A stretch of 64,000 nucleotides of DNA. It comes from Vandiemenella viatica. Lineage: Eukaryota > Arthropoda > Insecta > Orthoptera > Morabidae. Location of the stretch: assembly GCA_031002005.1 (NCBI GenBank), contig CM061918.1, forward strand, positions 39,064,947-39,128,946. Reading direction: 5' to 3'. This document shows, in pieces, positions 53,896 through 64,000 of the stretch. The translations under genes were made by a program, and so were the position numbers. The notes beneath the pieces were generated by a model. It worked only from the letters and a program-made list of their open reading frames with translations. It did not search any database and was not told the DNA's origin. How positions within the stretch are numbered: position 1 is the stretch's first letter; every line of letters starts with the position of its first letter.

Positions 53896-54360
53896 CTGTA
53901 ACAGAAAGCAAAAAACTCCCTGACGCCACGATGCTGGTTTCCTACACTCTACGTATCAGTCACTATACCAATGAGCGAATACTGAAATGTATCTTTATAA
54001 ACATCCAGAAATAGGTCACTGTGATGAAAATACTAAAAATTGAATCGGCGAAAGGAATATCCATATTTCTAGCTAATTGTTAAAATAATTTAATAAGCAT
54101 TTTCTAGAAGCACTGTTGGTTTTACCCAGTTATTTCGATGTAAGGTAGGACGGGTATTATTTACTGATTAATAATTTCATGTGGGGAATATTCTGCTGTG
54201 TTGTTCTTTTTCGTGGAGGTTGCAGGTAGAGTGACAGATCATTCCCATTTAGAGAGAATGGGTCCTTTTTTCCTGGAGTAGAACTCAAGTGGAAAGAGAT
54301 AATTCAGAACAATAACTTAATAACCAATTTTTGAAAATTTCGGTTTGCAACATTTTCTCT
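53896..54360. other. C1GALT1 upstream intron or flank, nothing recognised
   Basis: Expected to precede the anchor exon. No start exon or promoter could be named. Confidence 0.4.
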
Positions 54361-54654
54361 GGAAGCATCCATAAATTACGTGAGATGTTTTTCCGGATTT
54401 CCGGCCCCCCCTGGTGAGATTTCGTGGATCTGGCCGGACCCCCCCCCCCCCCTCTGGTGAGATCTGATCCGTGAGAAACCCCCCCCCCCCCTAGAAATCG
54501 CCCTCGAAACTTTTGGAGATTTTTTTTTACAGTCCAATTTTTTTTTTTGACAAAACCTCACGTGAGATTTACGTAGACCCTCCCGCCCCCCCTTGGTGAG
54601 ATTTCGCCGAACCCCCCACCGCTATTTCACCTCACGTAATTTGTGGATGCTCCC
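54361..54654. mobile_element. C-rich MITE, copy 3
   Basis: The ends GGAAGCATCCATAAATTACG and the inverse of CGTAATTTGTGGATGCTCCC. The interior has CTGGTGAGATTTCGTG and CTCTGGTGAGATCTG with C-runs, as in the 24833 copy. Confidence 0.82.
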
Positions 54655-54714
54655 CTATCGCGTAGGAGTAAATCGGCCGCGTAATGTACCAGTTCTCAGC
54701 CACCGTCCATCTTA

Positions 54715-55690
54715 TAATAATAATAATTGATAAAATTGCGATGGGGCACCCACTCCGGTGGCAATCTCCCTACACACTCCCTTTTTACTTTCCTCTTACA
54801 ACCTATTTTTGCTCTCTACTAATTTTTACATTAAATTCCTTCAGGGTTTCCGATAAATTATTCATTACTTTTCTTGGCAATTTATTCCAGTCCCTCACAC
54901 CCTTTCCTATGAAAGAAAATTATCCCACACCCTTATGCCTGAAATCAAGTGTCAGCTTGTGGTCATGGTCAACCTTACCCTTTCACGTACCTCTCTTAAT
55001 TTTCCCACCAATATCTATCTACGCTTCATCACCAGTATAGGCTTTGCACGAATACACTCCCATGATTCTCTTCACCCTCCTTCTATTCTCCAATGAATCC
55101 TACTACAGCTCCTTTATCATATTAGTTACCGATTGTGTTCTGCGTTAATTTCCAAAGACAAATATGGACTCCCTCCAACACCTGTATTTGATACCCAAAA
55201 TGCGGATCCCAAACTTCATCACCATATTCCAGCAGTGGTCTGACCAAAGTTTCGTACCCCCATTCCCATACTTCTCTAGTGCATCCCTTCACCACTCTTT
55301 CCAACAGGTGAAGGGTTTTGAAACCCTTTCCCAACTACCTGTCCAATGTGTCCTGCCCAGTTAAGTTTGATATCAAACGTTATGCCAAGGTATTTACATT
55401 TGGAGTCTTCAATAAATAGCTCCTTCCCCACTTTATAATCATAATCAGCATTTAGGTCTTATCTGTGTACCTAGTAAGCTGGCTCTTCTTTGCTTTTATT
55501 TTCATCCCATGTTTACTCACCCAGCTGGTTATCCTATCTAAATCACCATGCCGCTATTGTTTTAATCTTTTTATATAAGATTATGTCATCTGCAAACAAT
55601 CTAACTTTTGACAGTAAACCATTAGCACAATCATTCATTAGAATAACGAATAACAATGGTCCCAAAACACTAACTGGGGGACTCTCATAT
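54715..55690 (-). pseudogene. CR1-like LINE 3' fragment, copy 1
   Basis: On the - strand: GKGFKTLHLLERVVKGCTRE, GYETLVRPLLEYGDEVWDPH, then the C-terminal domain and the tail ACCGGAGTGGGTGCCCCAT. It is frame-broken and about 80% similar in peptide to its neighbour at 55.7-56.9 kb. Confidence 0.78.
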
Positions 55691-55709
55691 TCACTCCTTT
55701 TAATTTATT

Positions 55710-56925
55710 TATAATTTAATTTAATTGCAATGGAGCACAGGCTCCGGTGGCAATTTCCCTACACACCCATCTTCCCCCTATCCTGCACCTACCTACATTT
55801 GCCCTCTACAAATTTTATCTTTAAATTCCTTCAAAGTTTTCAGTAAATTATTCATCATTTCTCTTGGTAACTCATTCCAATCCCTGACACCCTTACCTAA
55901 AAAAGAGAATCTTCCCACACCCTTGTGCCTGAAATCGAGGCGCAGCTTGTGGTCATGGTCATCTTTTCCCTTCCATGCACTACTTTTCATACCTATTTCA
56001 ATATCTTTCCATGCCTCATCACCAGTATATGCACTGTACACTCCCATGACCCTCCTCATCCTCCTCCTGTCTTGCAATGAATCCCATTCCAGCTCCATTA
56101 TCATATCCGTCACTGATTGCATTCTGCGATAATTTCCAGAAACAAATCTAGAAGCCCTTCTTTGCACCCTCTCCAACTCTGTATTTGATACGTAAAATGA
56201 GGGTCCCATACTACACTACCAAATTCGAGCAATGGTCTGACCACAGTTTTGTAACCCAATTCCTTGACTTCTCTCGTACATCCCCTCATCACTTTCTCCA
56301 ACAAGTGCAGAACTTTGAAACCTTTTCCTACCACCTGTCCAATGTGTCCTGCCCAGTTAAGTTTGTTATCAAAAGTAATTCCAAGATATTTGCATTTCAA
56401 GTCTTCAGCAAGCAATTCTTTCCCCACCTTATATTCATAATTAACCTTTTGTTTTTTATTTGTGTATCTAAAAAGCTGACTCTTCTTTGCATTTATCTTC
56501 ATTCCATGTTTACCAACCCAAATAGATATCCTGTCCAGATCACCCTGCAACTGTTTACAATCCTCTATCGTTTTGATTCTTTTATACAGCATTATGTCAT
56601 CTGCAAACAATCTAATTTCAGATAGTAAACAATCAACACAATTATTCATTAGAATAATGAATAGCAATGGTCCCAATACGCTACCCTGTGGCACACCCAT
56701 TTTTACTTCCACTTCTTTTGATACCACATTTCCTACCCTAACTTTCTGTTTTCTACCTTTTAAAAATTCTTCTACCCAGCAAATGACTTTTTTATCCACT
56801 CCAATGGTTTTTACCTTATTTACTACCATTTTATGGCCTACTCTGTCAAACGCCTTAGACAGATCTAGTGCTACACTATCAATTTGGCCTCCCTTGTCCA
56901 TTTCATCTGAAATATCTTGCATACT
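55710..56925 (-). pseudogene. CR1-like LINE RT and C-terminus, copy 2
   Basis: RT blocks SVALDLSKAFDRVGHKMVV (motif A), MGVPQGSVLGPLLFIILMN and RLFADDIMLY (catalytic FADD) lie in one open stretch (56922-56110). It continues LKCKYLGITFDNKLNWAGHI, VVRPLLEFGSVVWDPHF and, after a shift, ELERVQRRASRFVSGNYRR, ELEWDSLQDRRR and GVRDWNELPREM. It ends with the tail GGAGCCTGTGCTCCATTGC and (AATTA)n. The fingers and endonuclease are missing. No RNase H. CR1/L2-type assignment is from family resemblance. Confidence 0.85.
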
Positions 56926-57180
56926 TCTTTGGATACTGCATTTCGTACCGTAACTGTTTGCTTTCTACCATTTAGGAATTCTTCTACTCAGCAAATCACC
57001 TTTTTATCAACTCCAATACTTTTTAACTTATTTAGCACCATTTTATGGCTCACTCTGTCAAAGGCCTTTGAAAGATCTAGTGCTACACTATCAACTTGAC
57101 CTGCCCTGTCCATTTCATCAGAAATATCTTGCATATAGCCTACTAACTGAAATTCACATGAATATCCTTGTCTTGGTCAA
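56926..57180 (-). pseudogene. CR1-like LINE RT fragment, fused upstream of copy 2
   Basis: The - strand has a second motif A region (GQVDSVALDLSKAFERVSHK) and GVDKKVIC...EEFLNGRKQ. Near 56927 it joins head-to-tail onto the same part of copy 2 (MQDISDEMDKGG). This is a direct repeat of about 225 bp, with a stop inside. Confidence 0.78.
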
Positions 57181-57514
57181 TTACAAAAACTGCGTTTAGA
57201 TTCGAGCAGAATCCAGTCATCTGACACGAACTTTAACAGAAGTTTGACTGGTAATATAAGATAATAGACAATGTGTTAATAGCCAGTGAGGGTTATGGCA
57301 GAAATCAGCACTCACAAAGGATACCAACTGACATGTTAAAAACGGTTTTCAGACTCCTAAATATATGTGAAGTATACATACCCTATTATTATTATTATTA
57401 TTACTCCGCGATTCACTAAAAGTGTGTGGCGGATGGTGCATTGCACCTATCGAAAAGGGTTATGGTTTGGAAGGGATATAAGGGATATGGCAGGAGGCGC
57501 CCATGGGCTATTGT

Positions 57515-57590
57515 GAGGAACCATCCCCGCATTCGCGTGGAGTGATCTGGGAAAACCATGGAAAACCCAGATCAGGATGGCTGGAGTGCT
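57515..57590 (-). repeat. SINE body fragment
   Basis: The - strand reads ATCTGGGTTTTCCATGGTTTTC then AGATCACTCCACGCG, matching the body of the 9277 SINE. Head and tail are missing. Sequence 57375-57514 includes a (TTA)n stretch and no gene. Confidence 0.65.
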
Positions 57591-57784
57591 TTATCGAAAG
57601 CTACTCCTGTCGGATTTTAAGTTTACTCGCCCGGTAAATCCTTTCTATTCCATTCCCTAATATGCGTGGGAAAAATTAGTATGTTTGCCGTAGTTTCTTC
57701 AAATGCCCCCTACTTTTTGAGATATTCACATACAAAGAAATTTATATGTATTTTAATTAGCAAAATTATTGCTGTATATTTGAA

Positions 57785-57855
57785 ATAGCAGCGTGCTGTA
57801 CGGGGTAAGATGTCCTCTTCATACTTTTCTGACTCGGGTTCTAATCCCCGCAATA
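57785..57855 (+). repeat. tRNA-like SINE head
   Basis: AGCGTGCTGTACGGGGTAAG (A-box-like) and CTCGGGTTCTAATCCCCGC (T-arm/B box) are spaced as in a tRNA. No acceptor stem pairs, so it is a SINE or pseudo-tRNA. Confidence 0.5.
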
Positions 57856-57984
57856 TCATTTATTATTATTATTTCTTTTATCTTCAGAAACCATTGAGCA
57901 TAAATTTTTATTTTATTTCAACCATATTTTCATATTTTGATTGCTTGAAATAATATTTAAAAATAACTGACCAGGATAATATAC

Positions 57985-58185
57985 AGAGGAATGGAAAGAG
58001 TAGTAGAAGGGATAGCAGGTGAAGATCAGTGTGGGTTTACGAAAAACCGCGGCACAAGGGAAGCGATTCTGGCCTTAAGATCAATACTTGAAGCACAGAT
58101 CAAGAAAAACAAAGATACTTTTATGGCATTTGGTGATTTAGAAAGAGCTGTTGATAATGTTATGTGGGACAAGATGCGGGAGGGC
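57985..58185 (+). pseudogene. LINE RT fragment (RTE/L1-like motif)
   Basis: MERVVEGIAGEDQCGFTKNR, GTREAILALRSILEAQIKKN and KDTFMAFGDLERAVDNV equal RT fingers and motif A (xQxGFRKGxGTxDAI...VFxDLEKAFDxV). In motif A, F-D-E is changed to V-D, so it is inactive. Only about 65 residues remain. Confidence 0.65.
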
Positions 58186-58249
58186 GTTGAAGCTTTTCTT
58201 CAAAATTCTTTCTGTCTCGTATTCTCAAATTTTATTTGTTGTTGAGAGG

Positions 58250-59915
58250 AAATCAGTGGCGGCCTGAACAAGTGGAGGAGGCAGCAGAAATTTTGAAGAA
58301 AAACAACTTCAACGAAGATAGCGGGCCCTTTGCTGGCCCTTCGCGGGATCCGTGCGGGATTGGTACAAATAATTTTTTAACGCATATATTTAAAACATAG
58401 TTACTTGAAACGTTAATAAAATTAAATAATAATTACATTAATAAATAATTTATAATGTTAAATGGTAAAAATTAACAGTTAACAATATTTTGATTGGCAA
58501 AATGACATCAAACTTTTTAGCGTGTCTTAAGTGTATTTCGAGGTTTTATATTTTTGTTTTTTAATCTAAACCAATTTTTAAATAAATAATAAAAATTTAA
58601 AATATTGAGTTTTAGGTCATATAATGTGCCTTACAATACATCACATAAGTTTAAAAATATGGTTTGCTTAGTGGCCAAGTTACCAGAGTGTTTTTTTTTT
58701 TTTTTTTAAATCTAAACAAATGTTCCATAACACCTAGAAAAGCATTCCATTTCACAAAGTGGATTGAATATACTCTGTAAAGTGTAGACTTGGCTCAGAA
58801 CAAGATCCCACAACTTTTTGTCATTGCACAAGCACGAGACTTGGCCTTTTTTGCGTGATTCATTATTATATCTCCTGATTCCTTGATTGATATTACAGTT
58901 GATTCAATCTTTTTAAAAGAAACTGTTCACCAACGCGTAAACTGTCAAGTATTTCAGATTTACTTATGTGGCGTAACGACGTTTTTAGAGTGTAAATTAT
59001 TATGTTTTTAGTAAGAAAGGAGACTTTCTCGGCGAATGATTGCAGTGAAGTCCTCATAGGTTGTATCTCCGGATTTCATTACAAACACACGAAATTACAC
59101 ACGTGAGGAAGACGGCGGAGGCAGCCGTCGAAGTATGGTGTTCCTACAACACAATTCGTCGATATACCCGTGAAAATTTCATTATAACTTTTTTTACCTT
59201 TAGTCGAAATAATAACAAGGAGAAGAGGGATTAATCGAAAGCCTGAGCGGCACATGTAAGCAGGTGGCTTTCGTCAAAGAAACGCATTGAGGCAGCGGCC
59301 AAAACAACAATAAGTCAAAGGATATACAATTTCCTTTTGATAGCTGTTAAATAAATTGGTACGCGATCTTTAAAATTACGATAACATTAGTTTCATATAA
59401 ACGAATAATCAAAATTCCAGCCACAAATTAGGAAATTGTCACAATTACTTTATATGCAAATACAGAAAATGGGAATAATGAAACCGTGAATAAAAAGCTG
59501 TAACCGTGTAGTTCAGATAACGTGTGCGACACTTAAAAAAATAATTATATAGTTAGAAAATCGTACTAAATACGCACCATAACTCAAATTACAGAAATGT
59601 GTAGATCCTACTCGAAACAAACGCAAGTTTTGATGAATACATAAAAGTGTATTTACTTAGGAATGACGAAGGTTGACAAAATCAAATGCTTGTTCACATG
59701 AGTCAAGTGCCAAGTGCTCTGGTACAGGCAAACAGTGCAAAATATCCGACAGAGACCGAGTGGGGCAGCGATTCAGGCAGACTAACACGCGTTTCCGCCG
59801 GATTTTGCGGATTGCGGATCCGCTTAATTTTGTGCGGGATCCGCCAGACTGTCTAATGATGCGGGATCCCGCGGGATTGCGGGATCCCGTTTTGCTGGAT
59901 TGCAATCCCTAGTCG
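58250..59915. other. Unassigned, with a degenerate hammerhead-like core and GCGGGATCC repeats
   Basis: Core-like string on + at 59103-59133: GTGAGGA, A, GACGGC/GCCGTC stem with loop GGAGGCA, GAAG. At 59795-59912, GCGGGATCC-type strings repeat and end AGCAAAACGGGATCC-like on the - strand with TAGGGATTGCAATCC, a hAT-like end. GCGGGATCC also occurs near 58.34 kb. No gene. Confidence 0.4.
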
Positions 59916-60089
59916 CAATGTCGTAGTGGACCGGTGAACAACGCGCATTCACAGTTGAGGCGTACTTTAAAGCCAATGTTTGGTGTACGATTTCCCGCCG
60001 AATTTGCTCAAATTTCAATAATCGTTGAATAAGTGAAAATTTAATTAAAAATTGGTACAGAAGTTCCATACAACAGGTTCAACCATTAA

Positions 60090-60546
60090 TCAACCCATAT
60101 CCAGGTGCGAGCCTAACATCAAGGACTGAACGTGTTGAAAAAAGCGTACGAGAAAATCCACGCCAGGCCGTAAGCAAGAGAGCATCGTCTTTGGGGCTGC
60201 CAAAAACGACGATACACCGAATATTAAGCACGGATGTCAAACTCCACCCTTTTAAGATTCAATTGGTGCAGTGTGTTAAACCGAGTGATTACGGAATGCG
60301 CAAGGATTTCTGTGTAAACATGTTGGGCCGATTTCGGACTGTAAAATCTCCAGCACACTTCCATTTAAATGGATGTGTCAACACGCAAAACTGCCACCAC
60401 TGGGCACCGAAAGGACAAAACCCCCGACTGAAACTCCGACAAACCCTGCATAGTCTTAAAGTTACCGTTTGGGCAGCCTGGTCTACCAATGAAATAATCG
60501 GACCATTTTTCCCCCCCGAAATTCCCACTGGGCGACCATACCTGTT
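60090..60546 (+). pseudogene. Mariner/Tc1-type transposase fragment
   Basis: RTERVEKSVRENPRQAVSKR, SSLGLPKTTIHRILSTDVKL (helix-turn-helix), then PAHFHLNGCVNTQNCHHWA and HSLKVTVWAAWSTNEIIGPF match the N-terminal and first catalytic part of a mariner-like transposase. The first acid is in the degenerate VKSPAHFH (usually SDEAHFH). A C-rich MITE abuts at 60549 and the rest is lost. Confidence 0.78.
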
Positions 60547-60548
60547 GA

Positions 60549-60696
60549 GGGGGCATCCATAAATTACGTGAGGTGTTTTTCAAGATTTTCGGATTCCCTC
60601 CCTCTCTGGTGAGACTTTGTGAGATCTGGTCCCCCCCCCCCCCTCTCTGGTGAGATCTGGTCCGTGAGGTCTCACCCTTGCAAAGCCGGTTACACC
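60549..60696. mobile_element. C-rich MITE, copy 4 (5' half)
   Basis: Starts GGGGGCATCCATAAATTACG, with TGGTGAGATCTGGTCCG inside, and stops at CAAAGCCGGTTACACC, which is internal in the 24833 copy. The foldback at 60697 replaces the other half. Confidence 0.78.
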
Positions 60697-61697
60697 TAGT
60701 GTTGCAAACTGAAAAAAAAAAAAATGTTTTTATTCAGCTTTGTGAAAAAAAACATGAAACAAAACCTAGCACCCGTGTTTTTTTTCTGATTTTTTTTTTC
60801 AGAAAACCATATATTTGATAAATTATAGTTTTATTTAAGGAACTTTCATTTTACAAGTGTGTTTTAAGTCTTACTGAATCATATAATGTCTCACATCATG
60901 ATTCATAAGTGTATCTATATAGGTAACATAATTTTATTCATCCTCTGTCTTTACCACATTCACTAGTATCAACACTACCAACACTAGTTCGATCGGTGTC
61001 GGAATTTTCTTTCTCTTCTTCTGTCTCCTCTAGATCCATAACTTCAGAAATAGTTAAATTTTCTTTTACTGGTTGTTCTTGTATTGTACGCAAAAGATTT
61101 TGAGATTGCAATTTTAAATTCATGAATCGTTTCCTTCCAACCGTTGGTGTATACAAACGATTGAAAAGAAGTAAAGCTCCTATTTTGTATGATAATAGAT
61201 TATAATTCAAACTTAAAAGACCGTAATACAGAACTATCGGCGCAGTCTTTATGCACAGTGTGTACTTTGCTCACAATTTAAAATTGCAATCTCAAAATCT
61301 TTTGCGTACAATACAAGAATAACCAGTAAAAGAAAATTTAACTATTTCTGAAGTTATGGATCTAGAGGAGACAGAAGAAGAGAAAGAAAATTCCGACACC
61401 GATCGAACTAGTGTTGGTAGTGTTGATACTAGTGAATGTGGTAATGACAGAGGATGAATAAAATTATGTTACCTATATAGATACACTTATGAATCATTAT
61501 GTGAGACATTATATGATTCAGTAAGACTTAAAACACACTTGTAAAATGGAAGTTCCTTAAATAAAACTATAATTTATCAAATATATTGTTTTCTGAAAAA
61601 AAAAAAATTTAGAAAAAAACACGGGTGCTAGGTTTTTTTCATGTTTTTTTTTCACAAAGCTGAATAAAAACAGTTTTTTTTTCAGTTTGCAACACTA
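60697..61697. mobile_element. 1.0 kb foldback with coding-derived arms
   Basis: Ends TAGTGTTGCAAACTGAAAA and inverse. Arms of about 425 bp, spacer 61123-61274. Both arms retain one peptide: - strand TISEVMDLEETEEEKENSDT and DRTSVGSVDTSECGKDRG*, and the same in the right arm on + with a CAA-to-TAA stop earlier (IQE*PVKENLTI). It seems to derive from the 3' end of a coding element duplicated in inverse orientation. TIR resembles hAT ends, but no 8 bp duplication was seen. Confidence 0.82.
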
Positions 61698-63214
61698 CGT
61701 ATGATCAATAAAAAAGCAATTAACAATTCAAATTATCTATCCAAATTTTCTATTTACAAATTATTCTTCGTAATTTTTAATGTTAAACAAAACAAAACTA
61801 CAAAATAACTCTGTATGTTGTCAAAATTACTTACATCGTTAAAAATTTCAACACTTAACAGTCAATAATATTAATTATATTAAAATAATGTAAGAGAACT
61901 ATGTTTGTACTTACACATTTTTCTTTGTAACAAAACTAATTCAAATAAAAATTCCCGGGAATACGCATCTCAAGATGTTCAAATGCCTATTCTCTCATTC
62001 AGATTCACTTAATTGCTGGGCGAAACGTTCCAATTCCCCACACAATGCGTCATATTTGTTCGTTTATCGAATCAAACTGACATTCATAAGACAAATACAA
62101 GTAATGAAATGAATTTGTGTGTAACGTTTCGGTATTTCGAGTCAGGCTATGAACTCGTTAGTCAGTAACGGATACGTGCGATTTATTACAGCTCTACTTA
62201 CCACAGGCACTGGTTAGAGGTTAACTGCTAAACAGGCTGGCTATTAGAGGGTCAATGCTTGCCGCGTTGCCTTAAATCGTTCACGAACCTCCAGTGACAG
62301 ACACTGACACTCTTCCTAAAATTAAAATTTTACTTTTGGTGGGTCACGATAAAGCCTTCCGATAAAGTTATCCACTACTTACACGAAACCCTGAGTACTC
62401 ATTTTGAGTTTTTTATCCTTTCAACCCGTTCATGCAAAGTAAAGGTGTGAAAATATTCAAAACCAACTACGTTTTACTTTGTGAAGTATTTTTCTCTTTA
62501 CTGGCTTTCCATTCCACAGCTTCATCCTTGGATAAGAAATAGGCTTGTATGCATTAAGAATAAATCGGACGCATAGCAGTTTTTAATGATTAATCATGCT
62601 AAGGAGATAACAAAAAACAAAATTGTTTACTATAAAAGATAATCATTATTATTATTTTTAGAAAATAAATTCGACAAAATCAGGCATTCAGCCACGTGAC
62701 CGCGAACGCCAATGAGAAAGCATTGCGTCACGCCACGCGAAACGCCAAAGTTGTTGGTGACATTTCCGTGGAACAAAACAGATTACTTGGTAAATTATTC
62801 GTTTGTAACAACTTTTGTCACGTTAATACAGTTTTTCTCAGTTATATGCTGAAAGACAAGTGTAATTCGCTATGGAACTAGGATTTAGCAAAGCAAACAA
62901 TAACAATTTTCCCAAAATTGGAAAATTTTTCGTATCAAACATCGACTTTTGCTCATCGGAATTCCGCAATGTTAAAACTTCGATGCAATTATACACAAGT
63001 GTCAAATATACATTATAAGCTTCAATTGCATTATTTTATTTTCGTAAACAATAACCTATTGCCTAGACATGCGTTTTGTAAATTAATTGATACTGGTTTT
63101 GAGGTTACATTTGCGAAGTATAAGCAAGTGTTAAATAGCTAAATTTAATTTCAGATCCTCATGTCATCAGATTGTGGTACCACGGTAATGATAGTGCTGA
63201 CAGAGTGTGTTTAT
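61698..63214. other. No gene seen
   Basis: AT-rich. An ORF at 62696 begins MTANANEKALR, vaguely like a mariner N-terminus, but nothing further matches. Confidence 0.45.
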
Positions 63215-63216
63215 TA

Positions 63217-64000
63217 CGAGGGTGAGTCAAATGAAAAACTTAAATATTTTTTTAAATATTATTTATTGTGCAGAAGTGGTACAAAGCTGTATCACTTTTC
63301 AACATAATCTCCCCCACGCTCAATGCAAGTCCTCCAGCACTTACAAAGTGCATAAATTCCTTTAGATAAAAATTCTTTTGATAGTCCGCGCAACCACTCA
63401 TGCACCGCGTGGCGTACCTCTTCATCAGAACGGAACTTCTTTCCTCCCATTGCTTCTTTGAGTGGTCCAAACATATGGAAATCACTTGGGGCAAGGTCTG
63501 GTGAGTATGGTGGATGAGGAAAACACTCAAAATGCAGGTCTGTAATTGTCGCAACTGTTGTACGGGCAGTGTGGGGCCTTGTATTGTCATGTTGCAAAAG
63601 GACACCTGATGACAGCAATCCACGTCGCTTTGATTTGATTGCAGGCCGAAGATGATTTTTTAGGAGATCTGTGTATGATGCACTGGTGACAGTGGTCCCT
63701 CTACGCATGTAATGCTCCAAAATGATGCCTTCTTCGTCCCAAAAGCGAGTCAGCATAACCTTCCCTGCTGATGGTTCTGCTCGAAACTCCTTTGGTTTTG
63801 GTGATGAGGAATGGCGCCATTCCTTGCTCGCTCTCTTCGTTTCCGGTTGGTGGAAGTGAACCCAGGTTTCGTCCCCAGTAACGATTCTTGCAAGGAAGCC
63901 ATCACCTTCTCGTTCAAAGCGCCGAAGAAGTTCTTCACAAGCATCAACACGTCGTTCTCTCATTTCAGGAGCCAGCTGCCGTGGTACCCATCTTGCAGAC
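63217..64000 (-). mobile_element. Mariner element, cut by the window edge
   Basis: The terminal repeat CGAGGGTGAGTCAAATGAAAA starts at 63217 after TA (63215-63216), the standard mariner end. The transposase runs inward on the - strand to the window edge. The other terminal repeat lies outside. Confidence 0.88.
63292..64000 (-). CDS. Mariner transposase (DD34D), partial, open
   Basis: Open from the window edge (SARWVPRQLAPEMRERRVD) to the stop near 63292, more than 230 codons. Catalytic blocks are VTGDETWVHF, VLLQHDNTRPHTA and YSPDLAPSDFHMFGPLKEA. 34 residues lie between the second and third D, the canonical mariner DD34D. KSKRRGLLSSGV and RSDEEVRHAVHEWL are also typical. No lesion is visible in this part, unlike the other transposases here, suggesting recent activity. 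The N-terminal DNA-binding region is outside. Confidence 0.93.
   Translation of the reverse strand, partial: SARWVPRQLAPEMRERRVDACEELLRRFEREGDGFLARIVTGDETWVHFHQPETKRASKEWRHSSSPKPKEFRAEPSAGKVMLTRFWDEEGIILEHYMRRGTTVTSASYTDLLKNHLRPAIKSKRRGLLSSGVLLQHDNTRPHTARTTVATITDLHFECFPHPPYSPDLAPSDFHMFGPLKEAMGGKKFRSDEEVRHAVHEWLRGLSKEFLSKGIYALCKCWRTCIERGGDYVEK

Noticed and set aside
53687..53929. Using the GTG at 53929 as the C1GALT1 start
   Set aside because: Not an ATG. The exon has a good acceptor at 53895, so the start is expected in an upstream exon.
62696..62881. Possible mariner N-terminus (MTANANEKALR)
   Set aside because: Only about ten residues look similar. No helix-turn-helix or catalytic block follows.
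1..64000. CRISPR arrays or bacterial operons
   Set aside because: No regularly spaced identical repeats with unique spacers. Spliced eukaryotic genes and transposons exclude a prokaryotic origin.

Overview
The window looks like a repeat-dominated insect genome, probably a polyneopteran (locust, stick-insect or cockroach type). This is inferred from a CYP4-type cytochrome P450, a C1GALT1-type galactosyltransferase, large introns full of transposons, and tRNA-derived SINEs with a 'TTTTCCATGGTTT' body. No single-copy marker fixes the species. There are no operons, CRISPR arrays, rRNA genes or convincing functional tRNA genes. Most open reading frames come from mobile elements or are antisense shadows of them.

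Two host genes are supported. On the + strand, three spliced exons at 3576-3806, 6425-6628 and 12279-12698 encode the C-terminal part (about 284 residues) of a CYP4-family P450, with I-helix, ExxR and haem-binding motifs intact. Its first visible intron holds a mariner-like element and its second a 3.75 kb foldback. On the - strand, four phase-compatible exons at 53895-53716, 50518-50345, 48698-48557 and 43375-43155 encode a core-1 beta-1,3-galactosyltransferase (C1GALT1), with membrane anchor, conserved core and DDD motif. The start codon exon and the last exons are not in view. Its introns hold a minisatellite of roughly 32 bp units spanning about 2 kb, a foldback, a C-rich MITE and a TA-flanked MITE. 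A third possible host exon, on the - strand at 30295-30225, encodes the N-terminus of a THAP zinc finger.

The rest is transposons. Two Jockey-like LINEs share a zinc-knuckle ORF1 and an endonuclease-RT ORF2. The - copy (15.1-19.7 kb) is decayed. The + copy (36.6-41.6 kb) keeps an open ORF2 of about 902 codons and has a 13 bp target duplication. It sits between a TATA box and the rest of an apparent promoter or LTR. CR1-like LINE pieces lie at 28.5, 30.9, 35.4 and 54.7-57.2 kb. Mariner/Tc1-type elements lie at 4.0, 32.2, 44.0, 60.1 and 63.2 kb. hAT-type elements with 8 bp target duplications lie at 14.2, 25.9 and 31.1 kb. There are also Helitron helicase relics, C-rich MITEs at 24.8, 48.9, 54.4 and 60.5 kb, and several SINEs.

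The most unusual pattern is a set of palindromic repeats (3.1, 27.9 and 43.5-44.9 kb) whose arms contain hammerhead-ribozyme-like cores: a CTGANGA-like box, stem II, then GAAA. Degenerate versions occur at 2.7 and 59.1 kb. This matches the hammerhead motifs known from Penelope-like retroelements. Nested insertions in several elements allow relative dating within the window.
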